Notes under the pieces: model-generated
Database searches by the model: none
Told to the model about the DNA's origin: nothing
The model's input: the letters and a program-made list of their open reading frames with translations, nothing else
Assembly: GCA_045866215.1 (NCBI GenBank)
Contig: AP035880.1
Location: 4,278,001-4,342,000, forward strand
Origin: Croceivirga sp009797885
GTDB taxonomy: Bacteria; Bacteroidota; Bacteroidia; Flavobacteriales; Flavobacteriaceae
Reading direction: 5' to 3'
DNA length: 64,000 nt
Shown: piece by piece, positions 63,114 through 64,000 of the stretch
Position numbering within the stretch: position 1 is the first letter of the stretch
Layout of the letters: each line of letters opens with the position of its first letter
Translations under genes and position numbers: made by a program

Positions 63114-64000
63114 TTATCCATTTAAAAGTCTTTTAAATAAGTTTTCATAAAGCCCAACGATTTTTTCACTATTATATTTTTCATACACTGTGGTATGAAT
63201 TACTGTAGGGTCCCATTTTCTATCTGAGTTCAAACAGGATAAAAACTCTTCTTCATTGCCTACTAGAAACCCATTTATATTGTGTTCAATTATTTCTTTG
63301 GTTCCTCCGGGCACATTAAAGGCTAAAACTGGGGTTCCGGCAACACAACTTTCCAATACTGCATTCGGAAATCCCTCAACAAACGAACCTTGAAGAAATA
63401 AATCATGTGTTTTCAAATATTGGTATACGTCATCAGTATGCTGAATGTGCGTTATCCTATCTTCCAAGTTAAGTTCTTTGATACGCTCAAATATTACATC
63501 TTTCTCTGTACCAGAACCAATTATCGTGTATTGAAAGGGTTTTTTTAGTTTGGCAAGTAATTCAAGAACTCGAAGATGCCCCTTTTCCTGACTGAGTCTG
63601 CCAATCGTGATAAACTTAGTTATGCCTGAGATAGCCGACTTGCTTTTAGGTTTTATGGTTAGGGTTATGGGGTTGTTGATGATGTCAATCTTAGTATCGG
63701 GAATGTTATATATTTTTTTGAAATCCTCGGCCATATCCCTGGATTGACAAATAACGCAATCTACCTGATCGTACGCTATTTTTGAAAGAAGGCCACTGAA
63801 ATTCCCAAGTTTTCTGGATTTCCCAAATTTACTCCTTTCACTAATGACGCTTGATTCCCTAATGGCAAACTTGGTTTTGGCAAAGAAAAAAGACAGAAGG
63901 CCCATAATGGTATTTAAGTGCCCAATTGAACTCAGTACCACATTCGGTCGATATGAATATAACACCGAAAACAAAGCGGGAATTGCGTACAGCACCCTGT
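63114..64000 (-). CDS. Glycosyltransferase family 4, 5'-partial
   Basis: The frame is open to the right edge, so the N-terminus is outside the window; about 295 residues are visible. The GT-B C-terminal half shows ITKFITIGRLSQEKGHLRVL, VDCVICQSRDMAEDFKKIY and LQGSFVEGFPNAVLESCVAGTPVLAF with the GT4 E-x7-E motif, then VPGGTKEIIEHNINGFLV. It adds a sugar in the same polysaccharide pathway. Its stop is followed at once, in the same frame, by the asparagine synthase remnant. Confidence 0.87.
   Translation of the reverse strand, partial: RVLYAIPALFSVLYSYRPNVVLSSIGHLNTIMGLLSFFFAKTKFAIRESSVISERSKFGKSRKLGNFSGLLSKIAYDQVDCVICQSRDMAEDFKKIYNIPDTKIDIINNPITLTIKPKSKSAISGITKFITIGRLSQEKGHLRVLELLAKLKKPFQYTIIGSGTEKDVIFERIKELNLEDRITHIQHTDDVYQYLKTHDLFLQGSFVEGFPNAVLESCVAGTPVLAFNVPGGTKEIIEHNINGFLVGNEEEFLSCLNSDRKWDPTVIHTTVYEKYNSEKIVGLYENLFKRLLNG

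Overview
The window comes from a member of the Bacteroidota, most likely a Flavobacteriaceae species, probably marine or gliding. The evidence is two giant proteins ending in gliding-type (CHU_C, type B) type IX secretion C-terminal domains, each followed by a PorP/SprF gene; flavobacterial forms of LptD, TamB, BshA and a THUMP-like methyltransferase; and promoters that fit the Bacteroidota -7 box TAnnTTTG. I cannot assign a genus.

Left part (1-40 kb). The window opens inside a giant surface protein with a 105-bp tandem array encoding thrombospondin type 3-like Asp-rich repeats, followed by a PorP/SprF gene and a bidirectional terminator. A mostly housekeeping stretch follows: THUMP-like methyltransferase, AI-2E/PerM-type permease, DUF4159 and DUF1223 proteins, rsmE, a TfoX-like protein, tsaD, tamB, the glycolytic pair pfkA-gapA, a BadF/NagK-type kinase, RidA, lptD, a cell-wall amidase, an MlaD-like protein, a two-gene membrane Fe-S module, a LamG-like protein, a GH3-serine hydrolase fusion, bshA and a small lipoprotein. 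Many of these act on the envelope. At 33-40 kb a second secretion cassette appears: an OmpA-like protein, a second giant protein with a nearly identical ~984-bp tandem duplication and an array of 198-bp repeats, and a second PorP/SprF.

Right part (40-64 kb). This is a surface-polysaccharide locus, nearly all on the minus strand and visibly richer in A+T. It holds an SGNH/MBOAT acylation pair, three GNAT/FemAB-like transferases, an NTF2-like protein, an epimerase, a five-gene cassette (KduD-like SDR, ATP-grasp, GT2 with an added Rossmann-like domain, SMP-30 lactonase-like, second SDR), another glycosyltransferase, two paralogous sulfotransferase-like genes, a PglC/WcaJ-type initiating sugar transferase, GT4 enzymes, an AsnB-type amidotransferase, a truncated asnB remnant, and a GT4 gene that runs off the right edge.

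The best candidates for something undescribed are the five-gene cassette at 48.8-53.8 kb, the divergent tandem sulfotransferase-like pair, and the two repeat-rich type IX cassettes. No rRNA, tRNA, CRISPR array, transposase or phage gene was recognised.
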